A stretch of 64,000 nucleotides of DNA from Atrina japonica (taxonomy: Eukaryota > Mollusca > Bivalvia > Pterioida > Pinnidae). Below the pieces are notes generated by a model, which made no database searches, was not told the DNA's origin, and saw only the letters and a list, made by a program, of their open reading frames with translations. The translations under genes and the position numbers were made by a program. Below are positions 1 through 14,500 of the stretch, in pieces; position 1 is the first letter of the stretch; each line of letters starts with the position of its first letter. The stretch is taken from assembly GCA_030159075.1 (NCBI GenBank), contig BROG01000649.1:356004-420003 (forward strand), written 5' to 3'.

Positions 1-234
1 ACATGAATGAAGCCTACAATTAAATAAATTGACTTAAATTAAGAGTAACTTCCCTTAGTTAATATAGTGAGTGAGTCTAATGACCTCCTTGGTACAAATA
101 ATGTTTATATGTATTACCGAGTTTATTTGTCGGAAATTAACACTAAATCATTCTATGAATAAAACTATTTATCTTTCTCTTCTATTTTTTTACATAAGTT
201 ATTATTATGAATAAATAACACCAGCGATATATAA
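1..234. other. 5' flank of TAF5
   Basis: AT-rich sequence before the first ATG. An in-frame TAA directly precedes the ATG at 235, so the reading frame cannot extend upstream without splicing. I see no convincing TATA box or initiator. The promoter and 5' UTR should lie here or left of the window. Confidence 0.4.
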
Positions 235-483
235 ATGATAGCTGTATATATCGCTGATACCACAGAGGCTATTATGGGATCGGTATACTCCACTGACGCG
301 TTTGGGAATAGTGAACCAGTTCCAATAAACATGGCGTCCAACCATGGAGGCAACCCGACCGGTTTGCCAATTTCAACCAATATACCAAATTCTGGTGGTT
401 TGCAACATGTTCCTAAAGCTGATATATCAGACAAACAAACATTGTTAGCCGTTCTGCAGTTTCTGAAGAAGAACAATTTAAAA
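235..483 (+). CDS. TAF5: TAF5 exon 1 (N-terminus and start of LisH)
   Basis: Residues 1-83. A low-complexity N-terminus is followed by [18 protein letters not shown], the first LisH helix, nearly identical to human TAF5. The donor is AAA|GTAATG, phase 0. A start at the internal ATG (274, residue 14) is equally possible because the first residues are not conserved in the family. Confidence 0.88.
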
Positions 484-583
484 GTAATGTGAACAAATGA
501 TAATACACTGTACATTTATTTGCATAATTATTAGGGCTTTCCACTACTAGTGGAAAACCCTATTGTTATTGTCGTGTTTATTC

Positions 584-627
<44 letters not shown>

Positions 628-3563
628 TTTCCTGTCACCACGATTTAACAAAATTGGGTACGTTTCACTCAAACTTTCTATACGTGTTCTTATTCGTTCT
701 CTTCCGAGGATGTGCTGCGAACTTTTTTGGGTCAGCCATGTTGGGCCCTATAGGGGCCCGCCCTGTCGTCGTGATTTTATCATGAGGTCTCAATTTGCAG
801 AAAATTATTCGTGCGATTTTCGTTGTGCATTGAGATTTAGATTCTCCTCACTGAGACGAGGATGCATGGTCGACTTCATTTTTGCATATCTCTTAAGGGT
901 TCCGAGATATTCGCATTGAAAATTCGCCGAAAATCACGAATTTTTTACTTCGTCCGAATTTCGAAAAACAAAGTTCATTTTTGGGCATTTTTGTCACGTT
1001 TTGTGTTGAAAAAATGTCTTATTTTTTTCCTACGTCAAATTTTGACGTTGACGTAAATTTTCAAATCCGACGTTTTTGACGTTTTTTTTTTCGAACGTTT
1101 TGAATTCTTTTTTCACAATACGTTGAGAAAGTACGTCTTTTATCTCTGTAATGTGTCAGACTGAATTTTCTATTTGGTACTTTAGAATTCTGACCCAAAA
1201 TGCGCTTTTTCGGTCCTTAGCACATATCTCGTGCACTCTTCTTTCGAATTTCGAATTTTTCGTATCACATGTTACGCATACTTAGTTATTATGAAAACAT
1301 TTAAAATACTTCAATTCAAATTGATGATTTTGAAGAAATTGTAAGTAAAACGTTGCAGGCCTGTGCATCGATTTTCGTTACGTGTGCTACGGTTGTTCAC
1401 GTCATTTTGAATCAGTTCATTTGAAACTCTCAGTCACAATTGACAAAGCAAACGTGCATCGCTGTATAGTTTTTGGAATGTTTTTGAAAAAAAATAAAGG
1501 GACTACGACATCCGAACCCAATTTTTGTTTTTCTGTAATTACGTCATAACGTTTGACGCCAAAACGTCAAATTTTTTACCAACTGATAGAGAAAGTGACG
1601 GGTCATCATATCAATGGATCAAAAGTTTCGTAAAGACAACACACACTTTCAAAAATTTAAGGATTTGTATAAACTGGTAAGAATAGTGAAATTTTGCTGA
1701 GTCATGTCTAAATTATCAATAAAAACCGTAGACGATTGAACAAGACTCGTCGGGCGGAAACTCTGTTATGTTAAATGTAGTATTTTTCTTTATTTAATAT
1801 CTCGTGTACTAAAACTCTTTGGATAACTATATGTATGAGATTCCTGTAGGGAATTAAACTAAGATATTTTACAGAATTAGTTACTGAATCTTCGGCACGT
1901 GTTGGTTCAAAAATAATTACGAGTCCCAATTAGAATTCGTGTATAGTGTGTTAGAGTACATATAGGAGAGAGAAAACTCGTCTTTTTCGAACAATAAAAA
2001 CAGTACATGAAAGTATTTCTGAATTTATCATATAAAACGTTAAAGTTGTTCTTAAAACCTTAATCCTTAAAAGTTGTCGTAGAGGGACCGTCTCAAAAAC
2101 TCAGTGTATGGACACCCATTCGTGTTATATTGCCATTAGTTTATCATCATATATTTAGTTGGAATTATTTCCTCTCATTTTAATTACATCTGTTCTAACA
2201 TTGTTATATACCCCCGCAAACAGATTTGGGGGTATATAGGAATCACATTGTCCGTCTGTCCTGTCCGTTTGCTGTCCGTCTGTCTGTCCCGTCTGTCTGT
2301 CTGGTTAAGAAGTTTTGAAAAGTGAATTTATCTTTAAGTTTAAGTGCTACCTTCGTCAAAAAAGTTGGGGCGGGGGGTACATAGCGTCGGAGCCGGGGGC
2401 GTGGCTAGGGGGGGGGCTTAGCCCCCCCCCACTTTTTTTGCAAAGATCGGCATAGATGTTGAAAATATTGGGGCTTAAAGTCGGTTTTAGTCCCCCCACT
2501 ACCGGCGCGTGTGTGTAAAGAAAATATACATAAAGTTTCAATTTAATCCGAGCAAAAGTTCCCTACGCATAGACCCAGGAGCCAAGGAGCTATCCCCATT
2601 AAGCATGTTGATGTGTTTGGATGCAGTAAAATATATCTACGGGTTTCCGAATTTCAAAAGTAGAGGGACCGTCTCAAAAACTCGTAGTAGTAATTTTCTT
2701 TTTTTTAATAAACAAACAAAAATAGTATAGGAAATATTATTAACAGCTATGTCGGGAATTATGCAAAGAAAATATACATAAACTTTCCAATTTAATCGAG
2801 CAAAAGTTCCCTACGCATAGACCCAGGAGCCAAGGAGCTATCCCCATTAAGCATGTTGATGTGGATGCAGTAAAATATATCTACGGGTTTCCGAATTTCA
2901 AAAGTAGAGGGACCGTCTCAAAAACTCGTAGTAGTAATTTTCTTTTTTTAACAAACAAACAAAAATAGTATAGGAAATATTATAACCAGCTATGTCGGGA
3001 ATTATGCAAAGAAAATATACATAAACTTTCAATTTAATCAATTTTATACACTGACTAAAACACAGACACACTTACGGAAAAATAATAAACGCACGCACAC
3101 ATTTATAGGACTATAAATAGTACCGATTTTCCCCGACACAAACAAACATACATAATTTACAAATGAAAACAGAGACACATACATACATAATTTACATATG
3201 AAGACACAGAGACAAGCGGACTGACTAACGGACAGACATATTGACAGACACACAGACCGAAAAACACGCAAATATACTCATTAAGAATTGTTTCCGACAT
3301 GAACAAACAAACGTTTATTTACAATACGGACTGACGGGCAGACAGTACTAATGTTTACTAAGTATAGAGGCTAGCCCTCCCCGAAGAACCAAACCGATAT
3401 GTATTAGAGCGGGTAGACAATGTGACGGGCTTAGAGTAAAAACACATACGGCCCTATACACAAAAGTGATTATCGATTTTTTTTAATTATTATTATTCAC
3501 CGCATACGGAAAACAAATATCGGCCGTGAAACGGCTTTTTATCTATTCGCCTCAAATTCATAC

Positions 3564-3645
<82 letters not shown>

Positions 3646-6600
3646 GTAGTTTTATCATTTATGCCAGACATATGATTATGATTTCGGAAAACAATAAATA
3701 GGAGTTAAAAGGCATCGTTAATCAAAGGGGTGTTTCGTCCCTACATCCATTTTGTACCAAGATGTTTCGGATTTCGCATTTATCACCTCAGCGAAACATT
3801 TCTGTATTTTATGTATAAAAAGTCTTCTATTCATATCAGCGATGAATAACACTTGTTAAGCTTTATATAACGCTGATAATATATACTTCACTGAAATAAA
3901 ACGAAGCTCCTCCACTTTCCAACTATCTAAATGTCATGTAATTTCAATAAAATAAGTCTTTGTTAAAAATCTTGAGATATTTCATTTCTCAACAAAACAA
4001 AATTGGTTTCTTTTTGAATTCAAATCGTTCTGGAAAGCCCATCGTATTCGTATTCGATACGAATTCTAGTTCAAATTGAATTTTCAAGATTGACAAGAAA
4101 TTGAAGAATTAATTTTTCACTTTTAGGGGCCTGCCTTCAGTTTGAGTGTTGTAAAAATAAATAAATTACTTACTTTACTGAAAAACTACTTTAATCCTCA
4201 GTACCTTTAAATTCCTGCTAGAAGTAAAATGTACAACTCATTGTTGTTGATTGATATGTAAGGCCTACTGCTACAGTCTGTCCCATATTAGGTCATGAAT
4301 TTCAAAATGAATTTGTAAAGCAACCAATCGTCAAAATAAAAATATAAATAATAATACATAGGTAAAGCTATGGAGAGGGCGAAAGCATTCATCAACAGTT
4401 TTACATGTTTAGTCAATCCCTTTGGCGGGGGCAACACAACAGAATTCCCAAAGGGTTTGATGTTCAGTGTTTTTATCATGTAAGTGTCCCGGTCATTCAC
4501 TCATTGTTCTGAATAAAATATTGAGTGGCTGACTGTTTCCTTGGTGTTAAAGCTTAAATAGAATCTTATGTGTTATTTATTACTCATGAAATAAATGCAA
4601 CATATGCTATCTATTTTACTCTATCCCAGCATATCTGTCACTTTGTGCAGTTCACATTATCCGAATAATGATGTGCATCGTGATCAGGTTCAATGTACAA
4701 CCCTAGTCGTTTTGCCTAGTCGCAGTCTGCAAAACGTTTGCTAGTACGGTACTTTATTACCTCCTCTGCAATGCACTTTTAAGTTATGACTTTGCAATTC
4801 CGACACTTTGTTTATGTCTCATGTAACAACCTGATGTGAGCAGAATTTTTACCATTAGTAGTAGGGGTCCTCGGATGTAGTAGGAATAAAAAATGTGAGC
4901 TTCTCTACATACATGAGGGCTTCGCCCTCTATTACTCTTATAATTAAAAACAAAAAAATGTTTATCCTATATCTCTTCTACATACTTTTTTCTTTGTTTG
5001 GTCACTTCAATTTTTGGAAAATACTCTTCCTACGGGAATCTCTGTGTTATCCATGCGATGTCAAATAATTGGGTCATGTGAGTGATCATTAATATTCTCG
5101 CGCTTCTCTTGACAAGAGTTATATGAAGGGGAATAACTCCCAATATATATTATTGTCATAAGGAACCAGTGATTGTTTCTTAACAAATCAGTGAGACAGG
5201 CTAAATCAGTATGACCAATAAACGTTCCCTTTCTTTTACTTTCGCTCTCAAACTTCGAAAGATGGCTGCCATTACTTTATGTAAAAATAATTTGAGTGCG
5301 AATATCTATTACAAAACAGATAAATTTTTATTTGTCATGGACATGGATAATTAATGGAGTATGTATAGGATACTGCTATGTACCTTAAATTTAAGTGGTA
5401 GGTATCAACCATTTTACTTTAATCAGCCAAAACCAATGGACAGACTATAATTACACATACATGTATCAAGAATTTTACATTTTATTTTAAGAAGAAATTT
5501 GAAGGTACTGAGGAGTAAAGTAGTTTTTAAGTAATGTATTTTTGTTTACAACACTTAAGCTGCAATCACTCATACTATGGTTAATAAGCTGGCATACGTC
5601 AATTAAGTTGTAAGTACGTTTTGCATGTTAACAACACGCTGGTATACACTGACATAAGTTGAAGTACAGCAAGATCATTGAAAGCTTAAGTAGGGCCAGT
5701 GATTTTCCGCAATCGCAGACAGAATCACGGAATCGGCAATCTGAAACAGAAATCACGTTTTTGAAAAGTCTTTAAAAATTCCAACATGAGGTAGAATTTA
5801 TTAAATTGTGAACTAATGTGCTATTTCTGTGTGTTATAAACTTCATTTACTTTGTTTATTTACAATATTTCATCACATAATTTTACATCAATTACTGTTT
5901 TATCACGTAGATTAGCCAAATACACTGTAATCTGATAGATAGATAAGGGCAATCATTTCCATTGTCGTAACATCAGTACTGACTGACATCCTTATCCTTC
6001 AAAAACAAAAATAGATTTAATTTGATATATTGAATTAGGTTTTCATAATGAATATATTTACCAATTTTTATATTTATCATTGTAAAATCACAGTTTACAA
6101 TCCATCCTAACTTTTTAGCTCACCTGACTATGTCAGGGTGAGCTTTTGCAATCACTTTGCGTCCGTCGTCCGTCCGTCCGTTGTTAACTCACTTTCAAAA
6201 ATCTTCTCCTCTGAAACCACTGGGCCAAATTGAACCAAACTTGAACTGATTCGTCACTATGGTATTTAGTTTCAAATTTGTTATTTTCTATGTCGCAGGT
6301 CAAACAACATGGCCGCTGTTGCTAAAAATAGAACATAGGGGGTAAATTGCAGTTTTTGGCCAATAACTCAAAAACCATTACAGATATCAAAAATCTGACT
6401 GTTTTAAAGTGATCAGCTTGATGAGATCTACCTGCCATGCAATTTTGAAGAAAATCGGAAAATTCATCTCGGAGTTATAGCCCTTTTTTTGTAAAATTTT
6501 CAAAATTTTGGCATTTTAAATTTTTTATTTCCAAAAATGTAGCAGATAGAGGTCAAGTGTAAATTGCAAAAATGTTCAGCATATCAAGATCTACCCACCC

Positions 6601-9600
6601 TGAAAATTTGAAGACAATCCAAAAACCTGTGTAGGAGTTATTGCCCTTTTTTCACAGAATTTTTTTTCAATTTTTTATGTTTTTCATCTTCTAACTCCAA
6701 AACTATGAAAAGATAGAGGTCGAATGTAAATTGATAAAATGTTTGCCATGATGTGGCGACTTCAAAACCGGTGTTGAAAATTTTTTGTTGACCGCCATTT
6801 TCAAAATGGCCGACAAAAAAGGCGGGAAAATTCAACATTGTTTAATTTCAATGAAATTTGGTTTTCAAATAGATATTTATGTTGCGACTTCAAAACCGTT
6901 GTTGAAAATTGTTCCTTGACCGCCATTTTTAGCTCACCTGGCTTTTGGAATCACTTTGCGTCAACAAACATGGCCGCTATGGCGAGGCTTAGTTTAACAT
7001 TGGATCCTATAGGAAAATCATCTTTCTCCTCAGAAACCACTGACACAAATTTAACCAAACTTTACAGGAATGATGTATGCAAGGTCCTTTACAAAGACTG
7101 CTCATTTTGTTCTGATCCGTCAAAAATCATGGCCACTAGAACGGGGCTTAGTTTAACATTAATATAGCCAAAAGAAGACTGCTGTGCTGCACACACTGCA
7201 AAGTTTTCGCAGAACCTTATTCATTCATTCATGAATCCGGTTCCTGACCTTGGAAGAAGAACATTGGATCCTGTGGAAAAATTACATTTTCATCTTCTCC
7301 TCTGAAAACGCTGAAGCAAATATAACCAGACTTTAGAAGAATGATGTATTGAAGGTTCTTTACAAAGATTGCTCATTTCCTTCCGATCTGTCAAAACCAT
7401 GGCCGCCAGGGCTGGGCTTAGTTTATCATTGGACCCTATGGGAAAATCACATTTTCATTTTCTCCTCTGAAACCACTGAAGCAAATTCAACCAAACTTTA
7501 CAGGATTTATTTATGGAAGGTCCTTTACAAAAATTGCTCGGTTCGTCTGATCTTCTCAAGCAAATAACCAGGTGAGCGATACAGGCTCTTGAGAGCCTCT
7601 TGTTATGACATACCGCTCGATTGACAGCCGGTTTTGTTACCAACATAAACACATGTTCATACCTTGACATTTTTGACAGTGAGCTACAATGGCTTACGAC
7701 ACATGTATGTAAAAAGAGGAGACTTGCTCTCCCATTTAAAAAACAGGGTTGATAAGTTTCCATGGGATTTTTATGGCGACGATTAACTTTAATTTTGTCA
7801 GCATAGTATAGGTTACGCTAGTGTTGATACGATAAATTATAAGACTATAAAATAAAATACATGTACAATATGTACATGTATGATTGTAGATCGACTTTAA
7901 AAGTTTATTTATATTAAAAACACCAAACAGAACATCACAGACTTGTACTAAGTCAAGTGATAAATTTAAGCAAAAATTAGTAATTAGAAATTACAATTTG
8001 CAACAAAACTTGTTACCTACATTTATATGAGTATAGGTCTACAGTACTTACATGTACAAGTTACTTATCAAATATTTTAAAATTATAAAAACATAGTGTT
8101 GCATATACATGTATATGTTTTATTTACCTCCCTATTTAAATCTTTCATTAAATTTGTCTTACAGACTTGAAATTATGATTAGGAGTCTGTATTGTTAAAT
8201 ATTTTTCATTTAATGTATGCTTTTAGTTCTTTTTTACCTATGAAAACAGAAAAAAACAGAATTCACCAAAACTGAAAACAGAATTGAAGCAAATCTGAAA
8301 CGGAAAATCACTGGCCCTACTTAAGTGCAATCACAGAAATTCTCAACGTATGCCATCCTATCTCAGAAGGGTACATGCAAACTCTTCCTAATCCCTTTTA
8401 GGATTCTGTCATTGGGCTACGGTAAAACGCAGCATAAGAAAATGGCCCAAAACAGAATCCCCAAAGGTATTAACATCTTCCCCGGAAATTCATGTCACAG
8501 TTTAATTTAACTTCTGTTGCCTTATACTTCCTCAGAGTTAAATCCTTCTCTGTTTCTATTTCATCCTTCATAAAACATGTGTGAAATATCACCAGCTGAC
8601 CGTAACACAAGCCACCTTTGAATTATTGAATTTCATTATAAATTATTTTCACTACTACACACTAGACATTCAAAAAATAATCATGATTTGGGTCAATAGA
8701 TAATCCATCTGTAGAAATCCATCATTTTTTAAAAATCTTTGTATACATGTACACTAAACGATACCACATGTAATTGACATTTTGTCATAATTATTTATTA
8801 TTCCCCTTATCCCCACCATTAAACAATACCACATGTAATTGACATTTTTTCATAATTATTTATGATTCCTCATATCCCCACCATTACAATTGGACTTTAA
8901 GGCATACAAGATGCAATTGGGGGCCCAAAAAGAAGGAATTTCTTTTACTTATAAATAAAATTAGTAACAAACAAAATGTACTTAATCAAACACTGAAAAT
9001 AGAAAAAACTTGCAATAGAGTTAACCCTGTTGTTGGAACACTGTATTGGGGTGTGTTACATGTACATGTAGTTACATGGGTAAGAAAATCAAAATCAAGG
9101 TGAACATTTTATTCAGAAGTCTCATGTGATCAACCCTTTCACTCTAAAGTAAGTAAATGGTACACTCTTGTCTATTCTGTTAGACCAGTCTGTTATGACC
9201 TGTAGTGTTGACAGAGTTTACAGCATTGTTTTCATAATTACACTGTATTTATTGACATCAGAACTAATTATGTTTTTATCAGGAAACAGAAGATTTATTG
9301 AAAAAAGAAGCTGGAGTTAAAGACGACGATGTTAAACCTCAAACAGTGGCCCAGAGTGAAAGTGATGTATCTCACGCACTTGCTGCTTATAAAAGGTACA
9401 TTATTGAAAAAATCATATTATGTCCAGGCAGGTATTTGACCAGTTCCAAATGCAAAATGATTGTTTTTTGCCAATTTGATAAAAAAAATTCCTAATTTGC
9501 TCTAGACCATGATGGAAATTGAATTAATGCAAGCGGAAATGAACTGAAAAAAAGAGATTTTATTACAATTAGATTTACATGACTACAATCTTGACAAAAA

Positions 9601-11428
9601 TTCACATTAAAATTCCCAGTTGTGTTGCCAATGGTATTTTCACAAGTGTTCACCTTAAGGAGACAGAGTGTTGCATTGTTCATCTTATGGAGACAGAGTG
9701 TTGCATTCAAACCCTTTATCATCTTCCAGTGAAGGTTTTCCGATCCGCTCCGTTACTCATACACCTTAACAGATTTGTCCTGTATATTGTGACTTCATGG
9801 CTTCAGGAACTGTTTTCTGACCAGTCAGAACATATCAAACAATCGATCATACATTGATCATATGATAGAGAGGAAAGAATGTAAACACAGAATAATGGTG
9901 ACATGCAAGCCATGCCACAAGTCTTTTCATTGGCTTAAGTCAGGGGTCATTGTCGGGTCAGTCTAAGTGAAATTGAGTTTAGATTGGCAGTAGATGTCGC
10001 CAGCACTGACCGCCAAATATGAAATGTAATCTGTCAAGGTGTTTGAGGAACAATATGGATCAGAAAACCTTGACTTGGGTTTATTGATCTTTGTTCCTAG
10101 CATTCTTATTTTAAGAATTATTACCATATTTTGTTCAAACATTTATGTACATGTATCTTAGTTAAATGTAGATGGGTGTTGTATTTTTTTTGTCAATTTA
10201 TTTATCTTGGTGATATGCCCCTGGTGCAGATTAGCCTTGTTGGGACCATCTTAGTGCACATATTCCCCTTATCCTTACAGTGTTTTTCCTTTGTTGATTT
10301 TATTTGTTTGGACCATCTTAGTGCACACATTTCCCTTATCTTTACAGTGTTTTCTTTTCTTGATTTTATTTGTTTGGACCATATCTAAATAATATAAAGT
10401 CATTTTTGCATCTACATTATATTTAATGCAGATACACATCATATGTAGAGTTGTAGATGGAGTATCACATTTAACAAGTGAACACCTGTCACCCTACTTT
10501 TCTAGACATATTAACCTTTTGTAGTTTTATTTGTTAAAGCCATATCTATTTCATTTCTTCAGTTAAGCATACTTTATTTCGACCAATAGTTACGTGTACT
10601 GATGTAGATGGAGTGATTTTGTCAGTTTATATAATACATGTACAATAAAACCTGTTTTAGCAACCACCTGTGTTTAAAGACCACCTGGTCCCCAAGTAGT
10701 ACCATTTGTGGACAAACCAACCTCTATATAAAGACCACCTCCATATAAGGACTGGTTTTGTTGTGTCCCTAAGGTGGTCGTTATATACAAGTTTCGCTGT
10801 ATATCTTGATGATACGTCCTATTAATCCTTCATATCAGCTTTGTTAACTACTGTTATTTCTTACACAGTGCTGATGATCCCAGCTTGTACACAGACTTCT
10901 ATACAGATTTAAAGGCATTTATTGAATCATGTCTAGATGTTCATAAGGTATGTACAGTTTTTGACATATCTGAAATATGTAATTAGTTTTAGCCACAAGC
11001 ACTTGTAGTATGTTTATGTAGGTTTAGCTGCCCATTCTACAGAATCCAGTATTGGACACATTCTGTCAGCTATCTGAATGGAAAACGGTGTAAGTTGTTG
11101 GCTGCATTTTGTTTTATACAGTAAAAGTTGCTTATTTCTGTCTACAAGTGAAGTTCTCCAATATGTATGTACTGACTACAGTACTTTAAAGATAACTTTG
11201 TCTTCTACTTGAAAATCTATTGAATTGGCTGTATTGTTGAACTTCAGTGAGTCAAACTTCAAATAGGAGTCAAACTTCTTGCTGCTTAGAATTGTTGACA
11301 TAATCCTAAATCATTTTGTTATACATGTATACCATTATGTAACAATTAAGAAATCGAAATATGGATCAAATTTCTCATTGTTTTGTTCAATAAAAATATA
11401 CCATAACATATATATATATAAATATATA

Positions 11429-11502
<74 letters not shown>

Positions 11503-14500
11503 GTTATGGTATCATGCTTGCACAGGATAAATTATCTCCCTTGATGTGTTAATATTTATCTTTTGTACATGTTGTAGGTGGAGCTGTCTATGATTTTATA
11601 TCCAGTGTTTGTTCACATGTATCTAGAACTTGTATATAATGAGCACCAGGCTCATGGTAAGTATTTAGATCACAGATTGGAGGCTATGTTGCTCTTTGTC
11701 TCTTCTTTGTTTGTTTACAGCAGATAAAACCTAGGTCACAACAGTCAGGCCATGCATGCTTCTCAGGGCTCTAAGTACACCTTGACTTCTAGTCTCCAAA
11801 TGCCAACGTACTAAGAATTTTACTCGCCATTTGAAATTTTTTGGTTGCCATGATCAGTATTTGTTTTATCATACACCTAGCTAGGCCTATTGGTCTACCA
11901 TAGGCTATGTTGTCATAAATAAGTCAGTGCCACCTTCTTCCCATTTCCTTTTATGTCAAATAAAATTCTTGAAAAACTCATGTTAATTTGATTTTTTTAA
12001 ATATATTCATTTTGATCCAATAATCTTTAAGATTTCTCTGAAGATTTACTTCTGCAAATCAACAATTTTTTTATGCAGTGATTATCTTAATTTTGTTGAT
12101 GGTACTTAGGCCTACTATGAACATATTAAAGCAGGAATGAAGTAGGCCTACACAGAATTCTGCTTGGTTTTCATGAAAAGAAATAAACATTCAACTGTCA
12201 GTCGACTTAGTTACCATACTCCATAGTTAAGATTAAACAAAAAACAGGAAGTAAGAAACAGCCTCTTGTGTCAATAGCTTTATTTCAAGATTAAGACCAA
12301 TTTATTGTCCAAATACTTATATGACTACGACTTTCAAAAATGGTCACAGACATCAATGTCTATGATATTATGTATGAGTAAGCCTTTGAAAGGATTCACT
12401 TACATTCATTGGAGAGTCATTAAAACAACTTTTTCAACCACTTCATCATAAGAAATTTTGTTTAAAGATTTTTTATCTCTTGGGTCACTGCCTGGTTCAT
12501 TTCTGGTATTACTAGCCACTGTGCTTGAAAACTGAAAATCAGTCAGCAAGTTTCGCTTTCTCTTTGGTATCAATTTATATGGTCATTTGAAAATCCGGGG
12601 GGAAAAACCTGTAATTACCAGAAGGGAATTGCAACTAAAATGGCACAAATCGTGAAATAAATTGTTAAAACTAAAAGTTAACTTATACTGATGCAAGTAT
12701 TTGAATGTTTACACGTACGATAATTGTTTTACAAAAGTATCGCTGAAACAAACAAGTAAATCTCATTACCATGCCTAATGGTACATGTATGTCATTGTTT
12801 TACCGGGTTTTAGTGTAACCTCCTTGTGGTTAAATAAACACTTACATGGGCCTAAATTACATTGTCTTAGCATGCATCAATCAGCAGAAAAAAAGCATTT
12901 TATGACCAGAATACAAAATACAGATTCCAAGTACGATACCACTTCATTTACAGCACCCCATTTACTGTCGCAAAATGGCGAGTTGGGTTAATTTTTAGTT
13001 GCCATTTTCGATTTTTGGTCGCACATGTGACCAAATTACTCGCCATTAAGAGCCCTGCTTCTACAGGTGGTCTGTGGACATTTTTTGTTGAAAATTGTGT
13101 GTGGCATACTTGGACATCAAACTATTTTTCAGGACTATAGGCCACCTGTAAGCACATATGGTGGCTGTTAATCTGCCATCACATCATGAGTGCCTAAAAT
13201 CGCAGAGCATATACAATCCCTAAACACACATGCCATGTTGTGGCCGATGCTTAACTAGAGTTTCAAAATCCTACATTTCAAAGCATAATCTGGTATGTTG
13301 CATTATATCAATAAAATACAGGATGTAATTTATTGTGGCTACTATTCAGCAATATTGGCTTGACTTATGTGACTTCAAAATTTTCTTCAAGGGGTTACTT
13401 TTATCCTTATTATATAAAGGGGATATAAATATAGATATATTAGTCTTCTGAAGAAAGCCAAGTTGCCCAAAATTAGAGAAAGATACCAAAATACTTTGTC
13501 ATAATTTTTTTTTCATAAAACAAGTACATTGATGCATTTTTTTAAATAGTGTAGAAGTGTTTACAGTGGTGTAATAAAAATCTCTGTTTATATGCTCTAA
13601 AAAGAAATATTCATTTAATCAGTTTTAGTCGGATAATTACAAAATTACAATTCCTACACGTGAGAATATATCTATGTCAATTTTTTTTCTTTCTCCATCT
13701 CAGCCATTGAGTTCTTCTACAAGTTTTCCAAGGAGCAGGAAGATTTCTACAAAGACGACCTTATACAGCTTTCCACGGTAACCAAGAAAGAACACATGCG
13801 AGGCAACGATCTGATGGAAAACTTCAAGTAATTTGATCTCTTTGTTTTGCCTTAAAGTACAGTTCAATTGGCATAAAAGTCCACCCCTGTATAGAGGACA
13901 CCTTCTTATAAAGGCCATTCAAACAAAACCTTTGTTTACCTTTTTATAACGAATTTTAATTTCTATTTTTTTTTTTTATTTCTTAAAACAGCAATATTTA
14001 TGTTTCTTGGCCAGATCAGCCTGCATGTACATATTCTTTCCACATTTGTAGATGGTATTCAGATGAGCGATTTTGAGGCCCTTTTGGACCTCTTGTTGAT
14101 ATGTTTTTACATTTATGTAAATGTAAGGGGTCCCCTATATGGCAGAGTGGTTAGAGCATCATAGTTTAAATTACAGATTTTCTTACCTCATGTCAGTTTG
14201 GGTCCCAGCCCCTGCTGAAAGTCTGAAACCTAAGCTGATTATGCTTGAAAATTTGCAAATTTACTTGCGGAAGCAGGGATTTTCCACACTCATACACTTG
14301 CGAATGAGGCCTGGGCCTCTCAGGAATTTCAGCAACATTTTTGATTGACAATACACAAAACTTTGCCAATACAATAATCTTTAAAAATTTATTGCAATTT
14401 AACTTCAGTTTTCAACTGCAAATAGGGAAAAAATGCATTTTTTGCATTTAAAACAGGTTCTTATTCCTCACCTCCTACGAGTGACAACCATTGTCACTAT

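Larger units (their letters stand above)
533..4064 (+). mobile_element. Helentron-like non-autonomous element, TAF5 intron 1
   Basis: The left end has GGGCTTTCCA (534-543) inside a hairpin (538-556, TTTCCACTA/TAGTGGAAA). The right end has the inverted match TGGAAAGCCC (4031-4040), then, after a short spacer, a hairpin ATTCGTAT-TCG-ATACGAAT (4046-4064). Subterminal inverted repeats plus a 3' hairpin are the layout of Helentron-derived elements. The 3.5-kb body has no long ORF and holds an (ATT)n tract, a 247-bp tandem repeat and a (GA)n tract. The boundaries are inferred from these ends only. Confidence 0.5.

Noticed and set aside
165..515. 116-codon minus-strand ORF over exon 1
   Set aside because: Antisense shadow of TAF5 exon 1, which has clear LisH homology on the + strand.
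563..919. 118-codon ORF with poly-leucine start
   Set aside because: Begins in an (ATT)n microsatellite inside a transposon-like region.
11279..11530. ORF with (YI)n tail
   Set aside because: Translation of an AT microsatellite.
14138..14345. Functional tRNA gene
   Set aside because: A and B box likenesses only; no complete cloverleaf or terminator. Same for 25561-25642 and 38935-39030 on the - strand.
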